Source: Zasmidium citrigriseum (lineage: Eukaryota; Ascomycota; Dothideomycetes; Mycosphaerellales; Mycosphaerellaceae). From it: 64,000 nt of DNA. The translations under genes and the position numbers were made by a program. Under the pieces are notes generated by a model, which had not been told where the DNA came from, searched no databases, and saw nothing but the letters and a program-made list of their open reading frames with translations. The stretch lies in NCBI GenBank assembly GCA_002786025.1, contig NHNW01000006.1:868001-932000 (forward strand). The letters are read 5' to 3'. This document shows positions 33,204 to 44,104 of the stretch, one piece after another. Position 1 is the first letter of the stretch. Each line of letters begins with the position of its first letter.

Positions 33204-34205
33204 ATGTCCGCCATCCTTGTCTGGTTTGTGCAACGTGACACGTCAAGGCTTTACTCCTTCGAACCCACCACCGCTGGACCTCTATCACCCGCCTCAAAAT
33301 GCCGGATCGAGTACCTGAATGAAGGAGGCGCCAACTTCGTCTTTCATATATTGCCCGAGGAAGACCGCGAACTGCCATCAGGACTCCAGAGGAAATTGCT
33401 CCGGCTCAGGAAGAATCTGCCCCATGTACCCAGCGCGGAGGAACAGCTCCAGGCTTTGGATGCAAACTTCCGAGATCTCTTCCCGGCGGAGAATCTCATT
33501 CAGCATGAGTTGATCAGCCTCGATCAGGGCATCCCGAGTGCTCTGAACACCGCATTGCAGGAAATGAACCGCCCGAGACATCGCGTTGGGGATTTCCTGC
33601 CGAATGAACAGATGTCTGGACTCTTGGTAACGGACATGACGCCGGGAGATGGAGAGATCTTGCTGCAGATCAAACCGAAGTGGCTTACCCAGTCGCCGAA
33701 TGCACCGCCTGATGCGAAGCGATGTCGAACTTGTGCTGTTCGTGCGCAAAGAGCCTCGGAGCGGATACGTACTGCGACGGATGCACAGGAAGCCTGCCCT
33801 TTGGATCTGGTCAATGCGAATGCGGAAGAGCGCAAAAGAGCTGTCCATGCCATAACGACTGACCGCAGGATTCGAGAGTATCTGATCAATCAAGCGCAGC
33901 CTTTGTTGCAGAAGCTGCGTGCGTCTCAGATGACACTCGATGAAAATGGTATTCTCAATACCTCAGGATCGGATCCCATTCAGAGCCTCTGCAAGGCCAT
34001 GACCCTTCGAGATTGCACTTTATTCCTCAAAAGGTCTGGTAACGACATCGAGGCTCGTCTTGGAGATCTGGACTTGAAACAGCCCGAGAAGCTGCCCAGG
34101 TGGAAGAAAGTCGAATCTGATCTTATCAGTCATGGCTGGTATACCAACACCGAAAGTGAAGACCACTGGACCAAGGAGAAGATCTGTTTGCTCTCACGGC
34201 AATAG
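33204..34205 (+). CDS. IPK1: Inositol-pentakisphosphate 2-kinase
   Basis: This is a single exon of 333 residues. It phosphorylates inositol pentakisphosphate at the 2-position to make phytate (InsP6), needed for mRNA export in yeast. The N-lobe motif is EYLNEGGANFVFHI. The central motif is EILLQIKPKWLTQSPNAPPD followed by RCRTCAVRAQR, both diagnostic of the Ipk1 family. The C-terminal part has LRDCTLFLKR and LGDLDLKQPEKLPRWKKVE, where an Asp-x-Asp pair serves in nucleotide and metal binding. ATG at 33204 is the first ATG in frame. The length is near the fungal norm. Confidence 0.93.
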   Translation: MSAILVWFVQRDTSRLYSFEPTTAGPLSPASKCRIEYLNEGGANFVFHILPEEDRELPSGLQRKLLRLRKNLPHVPSAEEQLQALDANFRDLFPAENLIQHELISLDQGIPSALNTALQEMNRPRHRVGDFLPNEQMSGLLVTDMTPGDGEILLQIKPKWLTQSPNAPPDAKRCRTCAVRAQRASERIRTATDAQEACPLDLVNANAEERKRAVHAITTDRRIREYLINQAQPLLQKLRASQMTLDENGILNTSGSDPIQSLCKAMTLRDCTLFLKRSGNDIEARLGDLDLKQPEKLPRWKKVESDLISHGWYTNTESEDHWTKEKICLLSRQ

Positions 34206-35043
34206 TCCAAACTTCCAGAGAAGGGAGCACTGGAATTCTATGCCATGAGATGTCCAATGCTTTCGAGGACTGAGAGCGAGGTTGAAAGCGAAAAACATGC
34301 CCTACATGGATATTCTTGCCCAACCTTCGATAGGCTTCTTCGGACATGCGGTGTTGTGCATGGCGTCACATCTGCAGTTTCTGGAACATTAGACTCGCAT
34401 ACCAAGCCTTGTCTAGATGCGTCGACCGACATAGGAACCGTGTGCTAGCAGGGGCTATCCACATGGCTGGAGAACTACATCATCATCCTGGATTGATCGC
34501 GTGCACCGCTTCAGCACATTGATGGACCAGGAAGACATACTTATACCACCGGATCTGCCTCCGACTAACTTCAAGACACTCTACATTCTGGAAGCTTTGG
34601 AACAGCACTTCTGGACGTTGGACAGGGGCATTCTCGGTCGGTGACAGGGATTATGGACCTTGAACGGAGCGGCTTGTGTGCCGAATGATTCCCGAGAAAA
34701 GAAAGGCAGAAAAGTACGGCATACCCACTCTCTGGCCACCGCAAGATCTCTGCCACGTCCTCAACGTCCGCCTCTGATTATCAATCGATGCTGCGTAACC
34801 AGAGCAACGCACGAGTATCCGTGATGTCTGCCGATATCGTGGTGAGAGAAATTTTGCGCATCGCAGAACGGCAAAGAAGACCCACCGAGGCTCGAGCACT
34901 TGTCCGATATAAAATGATGGAGACGATGGCTCTGTTGTGTTCTGCTGTCACACATACTTCTTGCCTGGGATCTACAGAACTTGGCGACTCTCATTGAATT
35001 CGAAAAGGACAATCCGGTTCGATTGATACAGCTTCTTGTCAAG
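34206..35043. other. Intergenic, nothing recognised
   Basis: This is upstream DNA of the alcohol dehydrogenase gene. Frames on both strands are short and unsupported. Confidence 0.5.
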
Positions 35044-36165
35044 ATGGCCAGCGACAACGCTTTCGAGGGATGGTGCGGTCTTGCGCCTGACAGCGCCGAT
35101 GGAAAGATGGTGTGGCAGGGCTATGACCCCAAACCATGGGAGGAGTCTGATGTTGACATTGAGGTGAGTCCTCTCCTATTCCTCCTTCAACCCTTCACAG
35201 CTAACATGTCTTGATAGATCTCCCACTGCGGCGTCTGCGGCAGCGACATGCACGTCCTGCGCTCGGGCTGGGGTCCCACCGACTACCCCGTCGTCGTCGG
35301 CCACGAAATCGTCGGCAAAGCCATCCGCGTCGGCAGCAACGTGAAATCCGGCATCAAAGTCGGCGACCGCGTCGGCGTAGGCGCACAATCCGGCTCCTGC
35401 CTCCGCGGCGACTGCGATCAATGCCAGCACGACGACGAGCAGTACTGCAAAAACGCCTTCACCATGACCTACGACGGCAAGTACCCCTCCGGCGCCAAAG
35501 CCCAGGGCGGCTACGCCAAGTACTGGCGCGGCCAGGGACATTTTGTTTTCAAGATCCCGGATTCCATCCCTTCTGAAGAAGCCGCTCCCATGCTGTGCGG
35601 TGGTGTCACGGTTTATGCGCCGCTCAAGCAGAATGGTGTTGGACCTGGGAAGAGGGTTGGTGTCATCGGCATCGGTGGTCTAGGCCACATGGGTATCCAA
35701 TTCGCCAAAGCCCTGGGAGCGGACAAAGTCATCGCCATCTCCCGCAACCTCTCCAAGAAAGACGACGCCCTCGCCCTCGGCGCCGACGACATGATCGCCA
35801 CCGAAGCCGCAAACTGGGACTCCGCGTACGCCTCCTCTTTGGACGTGATCCTCTGCACCGTCTCCTCGCCCAAGATGCCCATGTCCGGCTACCTCAACCT
35901 GCTCGACGTAGGCGGGACTTTCGTGCAATTGGGTGCTCCGGATGATACTTTGCCGCCGTTTTTGGCTTTCAGTTTGATTATGAAGAAGGCGAAGATTACG
36001 GGGAGTTTGATTGGGAGTCCGAAGGAGATTCGGGAGATGTTTGAGTTGGCGGAGCAGCAGAAGGTTAAGCCGTGGGTGAATCAGAGGCCTATGAGTGAGG
36101 CGAACCAGGTTGTGGTGGATTTTGAGAAGGGGTTGCCTAGGTATAGGTATGTGCTGTGCAACTAG
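35044..36165 (+). CDS. Zinc-dependent NADP alcohol dehydrogenase (Adh6/cinnamyl-alcohol type)
   Basis: The exons are 35044-35163 and 35218-36165 (355 residues), joined over a 54-nt GTGAGT...GATAG intron. The catalytic zinc site is HCGVCGSDMH and GHE. The structural zinc lobe is SCLRGDCDQCQHDDEQYC (C-x4-C-x2-C-x7-C). The Rossmann motif is GIGGLGHMGIQFAKALG. The protein ends KGLPRYRYVLCN, like fungal Adh6/7 relatives that reduce medium-chain and aromatic aldehydes with NADPH. Codon use shifts mid-gene, with C-ending codons in the first half and G/T-ending codons near the 3' end. The exact substrate cannot be told. Confidence 0.92.
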
Positions 36166-36424
36166 ATTTGCCGGTGCAGGTGTGGGGGTTTTGCATGCAG
36201 CGTTGGAGATTCATGAAATGAAAGAAATCAGTTCAATGTGTTGATATGTTCCCTTCCAAACCAAAACTTTCTCATACGCGTATATTGGGTATATTCTATT
36301 TTGATGGTGTCGCAAAACCTCCCTTGTACACCGTGATCCCTGAACACCATCGTACAAGGTTGATTGCCTCGCGTCCCAACATCAAAAGCGTACATTACCG
36401 AAAACACTTCCACGCTGCGTCTCT

Positions 36425-37987
36425 TCATGACTTCTTGCCCGCACTCTGAGGCCTTGGACTTGCTGAGTCGGTCCTCTTCTCCCGTTCCCGCGCCAGCTGC
36501 TCCTCGCTGAGACACCCAATCCGATTAAGAATCTCCTTGTGCTCGCCGAGGTTCAGTCCGCTGGAGATGCCTTTGGTTTTCTTGCGGTTGCTGCTGCTGC
36601 CTTTGCGGGTTGGCCAGGTGACTTCTTCTGAAGAAGTCTCGACTTCGATGAAGCGTGGCTTTTCGTTGTCTGCTGTTATGGGGACGGTTGCGGGTTTGGG
36701 AGGTTGGACAGGTCCTTCATTCTCGACCTCTTCGTCTTCGCCTTCGTCGTCGCTGCGGGTGTCGTCTGCACCTTGGCCGCGGAGGACGCGGATCACGACA
36801 CGGACGATCATGGCAAACCAAACGAGGGTGATGCCTTGCAGTGCTAGTAAGAGGCTCAGGAAGAGCGTCTTGATGTTGGAGTTGAAGGAGACAGTCTTGG
36901 CTTCTGGCCTCGAGATAGGTTGCATCAAATTGTCCAGCAAATTGTCGCCTCCTGAGGTGGAAAGTCGCTCGCCAGTGACTGTCGAGTAGAGGCCATAGGG
37001 CATGGTTTTGACATTGACATGAGCGTAGATGCTCCAGACAATCCCCATGTAGGCCACATGCCTCGCGGCAATCCAGGTAAGGACGAATACGCCAAACATG
37101 CAATCGCAAGCTGTTTGCAGGCCAAGGTAGCGTAGAATCTTGGCCAGAGGTAAGGCTAGGTCCACACTGTCCATGCACACGAGGATGGCGTTGCCAACGC
37201 GCCATTGCCTGTATCCGTAGCTGCCAAGCATGAGCATGCAAGTGACGAAATGGTGGGTGAGCATCTGGTAGTGATCTTTCCGGGCCTCCTCCAGGTGGAT
37301 CACGACAATCTGTTGTATCCAGAAGGCGAATTGTGTCAAGTAGTAGAGCTTGATCCCCAATGGCATTGTCAACCGTGGGAAGTCCCTCCATAGTGAGATC
37401 AACAAGCTCTCAGTACTGTTGACGCTGGAAGGTGTGTCTTGGACGAACAGGTATAGCCCCCACAGCCAGTAGATGGTGTAGTAGAGCAGCATGTAGGCCT
37501 GCTCCGCGAACCTGACCCTTCCTTTCCGCCTTCCAATGCCGCAGTATGACGCCACTGGCATGAGCACATAATCCAGCATGAATGCTCGAAAGGCCGTCAA
37601 ATAGATAATGCAGCTGCCCACCAGGTACATATCCCTCGGTCCCTGTCCGTACTGTCCTGGCACTTCTGTGGGGTATGACAACGTAAAGCAGGCGCTGGTC
37701 ATGTTCCGCAGCGAAGGAAACATGACATGGCTCATAGCCAGCAGCAGCATGAAGTTCAGCGAGAGGCCCAGCTGGTGCTCCATAAGGACTTTCCTCAATG
37801 CGCTCCATATGCTTTCCTGGTCTTTCGAGCTCCATGTGCTCTTCCTTTTTGGTGCGGCGAATTCGCCTGGGCTGGCGCAGACGGCCACATCCTCGATGTT
37901 GAATTCCTTTTGCGGCGGTGGGGTGTTGCTGACTTTGGGCGAGGGCGGGCACAGTTGGGAGGAGCCGGCCTCCAGGCGTGCAGCCAT
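36425..37987 (-). CDS. LAG1: Ceramide synthase (sphingosine N-acyltransferase, Lag1/Lac1 family)
   Basis: This is a single exon of 520 residues. It joins an acyl-CoA to a sphingoid base at the ER. A cytosolic N-terminus of about 65 residues precedes a TRAM/LAG-type segment and the TLC domain (about residues 140-400) with six or more TMs. The active-site pair is in MLTHHFVTCMLMLGSYGYRQ, followed by the Lag motif region VGNAILVCMDSVDLALPLAK. The C-terminal tail is acidic (DDEGEDEEVENE), as in yeast Lag1/Lac1 where phosphorylation regulates activity. Whether it is the long-chain or very-long-chain isoform cannot be told. Confidence 0.93.
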   Translation of the reverse strand: MAARLEAGSSQLCPPSPKVSNTPPPQKEFNIEDVAVCASPGEFAAPKRKSTWSSKDQESIWSALRKVLMEHQLGLSLNFMLLLAMSHVMFPSLRNMTSACFTLSYPTEVPGQYGQGPRDMYLVGSCIIYLTAFRAFMLDYVLMPVASYCGIGRRKGRVRFAEQAYMLLYYTIYWLWGLYLFVQDTPSSVNSTESLLISLWRDFPRLTMPLGIKLYYLTQFAFWIQQIVVIHLEEARKDHYQMLTHHFVTCMLMLGSYGYRQWRVGNAILVCMDSVDLALPLAKILRYLGLQTACDCMFGVFVLTWIAARHVAYMGIVWSIYAHVNVKTMPYGLYSTVTGERLSTSGGDNLLDNLMQPISRPEAKTVSFNSNIKTLFLSLLLALQGITLVWFAMIVRVVIRVLRGQGADDTRSDDEGEDEEVENEGPVQPPKPATVPITADNEKPRFIEVETSSEEVTWPTRKGSSSNRKKTKGISSGLNLGEHKEILNRIGCLSEEQLAREREKRTDSASPRPQSAGKKS

Positions 37988-38727
37988 GGCGGTGTTTGTG
38001 CGAGGATGCGGCGTTGCAAACGAATGTTCTTGGCAAGGCTGCCGTGGGCGGGATCAGGATCAATTGCGCACTGCCGGTGTCGTCGTCGCGGTGCGCCGCT
38101 GGGTGGGGATATGGATGTTGGCCGTCTAGTGTCGAGCTGTCCTCACCGCTCTGGAATTTCGTCTGGTCTTTCACTGTATCGTCTATACCGGCGGTGACGG
38201 CTTCGGCGAGGTTCAAACGAAGGTATGAATGGCGAAGATTGTCCGTCGTCGTCGGCGTCTGCCAGCAAGAAGCGATGGGGGCGTGGGCAATGGTCAGCAC
38301 ACCCAATGCACCTCCATTTTCTCGCGCCTCCGTCAACCAGACCCTTGCAGCTCCTCGGCGCATTGAAACTCTAGCGCCGGTTCGGCCCATCTCCGGTGGA
38401 AGGCGAAACTTGCCCCTGAAACGACATCGTCTGCTTCACAACAGCACTCCTTCTCTATCAACATTTCACAAAAGTCTGATCACCTCACGAGTGGCTCGTG
38501 AAGCGCTTCAAGCCTTGAGCATTCTTTGCATTTGCTCGCTCGTCAATGTACCCTTGGATTGTCCCGAACGCTCTACTTGTCCCCGATTGTGAACTGCGAA
38601 GGCCCTTCCAGTCCTACTAGTTGCAGCTGAGTCCCCGCGTTGAACCACCCACTAATCTGAAGCCTTGAAACACGTTCACGCCGGCTCTACTCATCAATAT
38701 GACCAGAGATCGCTGCCTTCTTTTCGC
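37988..38727. other. Intergenic between ceramide synthase and the BTB array
   Basis: This is upstream DNA of the ceramide synthase gene and the 3' flank of BTB copy 1. The long plus-strand frame at 37978-38592 overlaps the ceramide synthase start and lacks any domain. Confidence 0.5.
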
Positions 38728-39696
38728 CTAGATGGCATGCTGCAACCATGAGTCCTGATTGTACTGGTTACGACAGTATGGGCATGCTCGCGTGGCTCCG
38801 GTGCCCGAGACGAGCGTCTCCATGCAGACCTCCTTGCCGCAGTCTGGATTTGGACAATGATAGCGAGCCTCCGTTCGATGCTCCTTCTTGTCAAAGCACT
38901 TGACCGCCAGCTCTGCCGCGAACTTGGGGACGGTCTCGAGCATCTTACGATACTTGGCGCCATAATCGGCGTAGAACAACTCCTCTGAGTAATGGGCCGC
39001 GATGGCGACGGCAATCTTCCGCATCTCCTTCTTGCCACTGTCGGACATGTACATCTCTTCAATTGCGCTGGCGAATGCACCGGTATTCCACTCCCGGCCG
39101 GCGCGGGCAGCGAACTTCTTCGTGGCGAGGTCGCAGAGGGCTGGAATGTCGTACTGTTACGGGAAGATGGGTGTTAGCAACAGCACTTGATGGAAGTAAC
39201 CAACGCTTGCCTTGTCTGCGATCGTGTGTAGTAACACGTTCATCACCAGAGCACAATGAGCTGGATCTTCGGGACCGGCTTCAGCCTCATCGAGATAGTC
39301 TGCGGTGTACAGGTACCGCAACATCTCATTGACGGCCTCTGGGTCGTCCTCTTCGAGGTTGATTTCTCCAGACTTCTCCTCCTACACCGGTGGTCAGCCA
39401 GAAATCTATGACACCATTTCGATCTGACTGCACACCTTGAAGCCGCTGGAACAGGCCTTGTCGAAGAAAGGAGCTTGACTGCAGATGATGATCCGATGGA
39501 CCTTCCAGACACGATCTCCGCAGATGATAGACAAGTCAGAGTATTTAGGATCGCCGAACGCCCTGGACAAAATGTTAGCTCTGGGGATTTCGACTGCGGG
39601 CCATCTTTGATCCTACTTCTCGATGCATGGAGTTAGCTCAGAGCGGGCTTTAATTGCCTCGACGGGCTTTTGCGAGGAGTCACCAGCGTCGGCCAT
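38728..39696 (-). CDS. BTB-zinc-ribbon protein, array copy 1
   Basis: The exons are 39696-39617, 39562-39436, 39381-39211 and 39153-38728, giving 267 residues. The BTB/POZ fold covers about residues 27-130 (KYSDLSIICGDRVWKVHRII, FFDKACSSGFK, MLRYLYTADY). A helical region containing YDIPALCDLATKKF follows, then a C-terminal Cys4 motif with Cys 226, 231, 250 and 253 (C-x4-C-x18-C-x2-C). BTB domains dimerise and often bring substrates to Cul3 ligases. The tail looks like a zinc ribbon, which could bind nucleic acid or protein. The third intron starts GCAAGC, a GC-AG intron. It is the first of five same-strand paralogues. Confidence 0.88.
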
Positions 39697-39951
39697 TGCG
39701 GCTTCAGTGCTCTGTTTTCGAGATGTGCAAAAGCGAAAGAGGAGAGACGAAATCCGTTTGGAGAAGTTGAAAGAGCTGCGCTTCAAACGATGTCAAACAG
39801 ACCAACAAACATCCTTGTGCGTGTTGCCGCTGCCCAAATGCACACGCCACGCGCTAGCTCCGAATCCCGCTTATCACATGCAGCTTGCCTTCTTCACGGT
39901 GTCCCACGCCCATTTCCCCTGACGCCGACTGCGTTGTCGGGCTGTCAGTCT

Positions 39952-40912
39952 TTACGCCTCATGCTTAATGAATCCGTCCATCCAGGTACTGCAATAAGCC
40001 CCATCACCACAACTGGGGCAGTAAACTACCTCCACGGTTTTTGCACGAAAGGTCTCCATGTTGACCTCGTTTCCGCAAGAAATGCAACAGTACCGCGACA
40101 TTCGCGGCTTGTTCACCTTGCTTTCGATGATCTTGGACGCCAGATCCGATGCGAGTTTCGGGATCGACTCGGCCACAGAACGGAAATCGCTGCAGTACGA
40201 GTCGTTGAGAAGCGCCGCGCAGTTCTCCGCCGCAATTGAGACCGCCTTCTCTCTCATCTCGTCCTTCTCAGACCCGCCGTTGGTGTAGATTTCCTCGATA
40301 GCATGCGCGAAGGCGGGCTTGTCCCACTCTTTAGCAGCCCGATCGGTGAACTTGGCAATCGCGAGTCTCGCGAGCGTAGACACGCTGTACTGTACAGTAA
40401 GACATCTATTAGCATGGAGGTTCTGTGGAAAGATCGACACTCGACTCACCTTGTCTGCAATGGTATGAACGAGTACGCTTGTAATCAGAGCACTAAGACT
40501 TGGTGCAAGTGGCAGGCTGAAGTCGTCACGAAAGTCGCCAGTGTAGAAGTACTGCAGAAGGTGGTAGACAGCTGTCGGATCGTCATGTTCAAGCTTGACG
40601 ATTTGGGTGTCCGTCTCCTGGCCGATTCATTAGACGATACTGTCGCAGAAGCGGAGCTGGCCTTACTGACATTGAAGCCGTTGGAGCATGCTTTGTCGAA
40701 AAATGGACACTGGCCGCAGACAATGACCCTGTGGACGTTCCATGTGCGGTCACTGCATTGGATTGTCAGGTCTGCGTACTTGGAGTTGCCAAAAGACCTG
40801 TGTCGTTGTGAGTATGCGCATGTTCGTAGAGTAGTGGGTGTTCTTACTTCTCGACAGATGCGAGCAGCTTCTTTTGGCCCTCGGCAATCTGGGTACCGCA
40901 CTTGTCGCCCAT
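39952..40912 (-). CDS. BTB-zinc-ribbon protein, array copy 2
   Basis: The exons are 40912-40848, 40797-40671, 40617-40450 and 40389-39952, giving 265 residues. The introns sit at the same three places as in copy 1, and exon 2 is again 127 nt. The BTB core shows KYADLTIQCSDRTWNVHRVI, FFDKACSNGFN and LLQYFYTGDF, and the helical region has STLARLAIAKF. The zinc-ribbon-like tail has Cys 222, 225, 244 and 247 (C-x2-C-x18-C-x2-C), followed by another Cys. All frames are intact. Function is unknown and inferred only from the domains. Confidence 0.88.
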
Positions 40913-41239
40913 TGCAAATTCGTCGCCCGGCGATCGAGGTTATGGACGGCGAGGATGGCGCACGAAACTATATGAATGAGGAGAGTCAAAATCAAGATGA
41001 GACCAAATTTGCGGCTCTATGCGGCACGGCAGGTGCACAGGCCAAGCGCTAATTCCCCATCACATGCTCATTCACACCCTTGCGGCCCCCTTTCACACGT
41101 CCTCCTCTTGGCAACACACGAAACGGAATGAAGAGAAGCATTTCATATACCGTGCCGCTAATTCCGTCCATGGGTCCTCGTGAATGGCGTCTGCCTTCGG
41201 GGAATCAAGACACTCGTCCCTCGACTACCAGCCTTCTCT

Positions 41240-42243
41240 TCACCTTCCACCCATCAAATACGCAGTCTGGTCAATGCGTTCGGGCGATCTGCTTCTCCTG
41301 CGCTCCTTCGACGACCCTTCTGACCGCGGAGGTCCTGCCCTAAGCCTGGGCCGATCCCGCTCCCAAATGCTCGACCGCTCCCACTCGCTCTCGAAGAAGA
41401 CACTGCCGCAGTGGGGACAGCCTCCTTCTCGATCCATGCCCCATAGCATGGTGTTCAGATCCACCGATCGCCTGCACTGCGGGTTGCGACAGCTCTCATA
41501 TCGTGGCTCCACCCTTGTCGTATCCACCAACTGGCCTTCAACTGCCTCCTCTTTGCGGCCCTCCGCCAAGATCTGGCTAACCTTGGACGCGAACTTGGGG
41601 ACTTTCTCGGATACCTCAAGAAAGATGGGGTGTATGTAAAGCACTTTGGCGTGTTTGGCTGCGACGTCGACCACGCTCTTTCGAAGCTCTTCCTCAGCGG
41701 GAACCTCTACGGCAAACAGGTACTCGATGGCCTTGATGAAGGCGATGGTGTTCCAGTCTTTGGCTGCTCTGGTCGAGAATTTCTCAGTCGCAAGCTTTCC
41801 AAGGGCCGGGACCTTGTACTGTGGCGAATTAGCTGCGTTATTCGAGCAATTATCACATGTCCACTGCACATACCTTGCCAGACATGGTGTGCATGAAGAG
41901 GTTCAGCATGAGAGGATCGCGGTATCCTCCATTGCCCATCGACTGACCCTCGTCGCAGTAGTCCTTGGTATACAGGAACTACAGCATCATATCAACCAGG
42001 ACTGAGTCGTCTTCGAGCTTGATAAGGTAGGGGGCTTCTTTGGAGCATGCTTCGTCCAGGACGTCGGACTCAGCGCAGACGGTCACCCTGTGGACTTTGA
42101 AGCTGCGGCCATCGCGGCAGGTGATCAGCAGATCGGAGTATCTGGAATCGCCGAAGGCTCTGCGACTGGTCAGTATATGCTGATGTGACTTGTTGGTGGT
42201 CTTACTTCGACGTCTGGCCGCCAGACCCGGCGACTTGCGCCAT
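41240..42243 (-). pseudogene. BTB-zinc-ribbon protein, array copy 3, with an in-frame TAG
   Basis: The exons are 42243-42206, 42159-41874 and 41818-41240, 300 codons long. Codon 73 (41981-41979) is TAG, inside MML-stop-FLYTKDY, where copies 1, 2, 4 and 5 have Arg, Gln, His and Arg; a CAG-to-TAG change fits. Everything after it stays in frame to the normal end, including the Cys4 motif at residues 218-245 (C-x4-C-x18-C-x2-C). The second intron of the other copies is missing, with a few codons altered at its site. The C-terminus has an extra Arg/Ser-rich tail (SSKERRRSRSPER) not seen in the other copies. It is a recent pseudogene, a readthrough gene or a base-call error. Confidence 0.8.
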
Positions 42244-42680
42244 TGTGGCGAGCGATGGAGCTTGATGTTGGTGAGAGAAGAGATTATGGAGACTTTTGAA
42301 GGCCACGAAGAGTTTTTGATGGTCAGAGGCAAAGCATTGACCATTCGATGTGAGTGAAGCAAGAGAGGCGGCAAGCTTGGCAGTCACATGTTAGAGCCCT
42401 TTCACCCATTTGTCGACCCCGACCAGAAGAACTTTGTCTAGCGGCTGACCCTTTAGTATTTCAGATCATGTAGTGTGCGAGGTCATCTGCAAGCGACTCA
42501 GAAAGGATATCTGACGTGGGCTCAGTTGCCGCCAAGCAGGCGCTGATATCTCTGTCTATCTGAGAACTCTTCGCTCGATATCTAAGCCATTTGCCTTCGT
42601 TCTTTCGGGCTTGTCTTTCCCGAGCCTGGATTCCAACCGCACCCGAGGACCTGGCTTACTTCCCATCGACCCTGCCGCGG

Positions 42681-43649
42681 TCATAGCAAAAGGTTCCAGG
42701 TAGCTGGCGTCTGTTGATTGGGGATTTGGTGAAACACAGGGGTCGAGCGAGCATACGTATCGCGGAGTTCGGTGAGTCCGCAATACGGGCAGCCCATCTT
42801 AGCGATTTGACGTGGTTGCTTAGGCAAATGCACCTCATTCATGCAATTGCGGCATGCATATCGCATGCCAGTTGACCTCGGCTGCTCTTGCTTTCTGTTG
42901 AGCATCTCAATGGCAAGGTCTGTTGCGAATTTGGGGGTCGCCTCAGCGACCTTGCGGAGGGTGGTGTTGTCTGCCAGCAACTCTTCTGCTTCATCGGCGG
43001 CTATGCGGACTGCGATCTTTTTCATCTCCTCTTTGCCATGATTTCCCTCTGCGTACATCTCTTCGATGGCCGTGGCAAACGAGTCGGTCTCCCAATCAAT
43101 GGGGGCGCCAACGGAGAAATCCCTTATGGCAACCTCACACAGTGCCGGAATATCGTACTGGGGAAGTAGACAATGTCAGCGACGATCAATGAGTACGCCG
43201 TTTTATTTAACAGTTTCCTCTTACTTTGTCCGCCAAAGAGTGTAACATCACGTCCATTACGAGGCAGGGGTATTCAGCTTCCTCGAAGCCGATGTTACAG
43301 CATTGGGTGTACATGTAGTGGAGCATGGCATTCACCACGTCCGGATGATCCTCTTCGAGAGTTATGATCTTGGAGGTGGTTTCCTGTCCAGATGTTAGTC
43401 TGATAGTTACTTCGCCTAGCACGAGACACCAACCTTGAAACCGCTGGAGCAGGCCTTGTCGAAGAAGGATGACTGAGCGCAGACTACCATTCTGTGAACA
43501 TGCCAAGTCCGGCCGCCGCAGTGGATTGTCAGGTCGGAGTATTTTGGGTCGATGAAGAATCTGCAATATCAGCGTCAAGTCGCATGTTTTCGAAGTCGCG
43601 AAGTAGCTCACTGAGAAAGCCATTCGCCAGAACCGGTGGACGTCGCCAT
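42681..43649 (-). CDS. BTB-zinc-ribbon protein, array copy 4
   Basis: The exons are 43649-43612, 43560-43434, 43383-43225 and 43157-42681, giving 266 residues. Exon 2 is 127 nt. The BTB core shows KYSDLTIHCGGRTWHVHRMV, FFDKACSSGFK and MLHYMYTQCC. The helical region starts at YDIPALCEVAIRDF. The Cys4 motif lies at residues 210-234 with C-x2-C-x17-C-x2-C, one residue shorter than in the other copies, and is followed by a longer unrelated tail of about 30 residues. The frames are intact. Its neighbours on both sides are paralogues on the same strand. Confidence 0.87.
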
Positions 43650-44104
43650 TGCGATTGAATACGGAGAAGGTGATGAGGTTGTGGTGGAGTGGTGATGAAG
43701 ATTGAAGAAGAAGCAGCTGTGCGGCCGAGTTTTGTGGACATGAGCAGGGGCCTAGCGCTGGCTGCTGAAACACAGAATCACATGTAAATATTGAGGACAT
43801 GGAAAGAGGCTTAGTGAAGCGTGAGATGTGCCAAATCTCTGTCATCACATGTAAGGAATCACCTTAATTTACATATCAAGACAAAGAGCTTTTTACATTC
43901 GCTAGTCTTTGCTAAGTACGATGACAGGCCTCTTCTCTGTCGGCAGAGAGACTAGGTATGCGCCTATGCTCTCGTCCGTCCTCGCCCAGATTGTCCCACC
44001 TTCCGCGATCAAAGCTGCTCCAAGCACTTCGTAGACCACTCTTGATTCTCCAAACTGTCCACCCGCGCAGCTCATATACTTCCCCGCTCTCGCCCCTTGG
44101 ATCG

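Noticed and set aside
37978..38592. A 204-codon plus-strand frame upstream of ceramide synthase
   Set aside because: It overlaps the ceramide synthase start on the other strand and lacks any signature.
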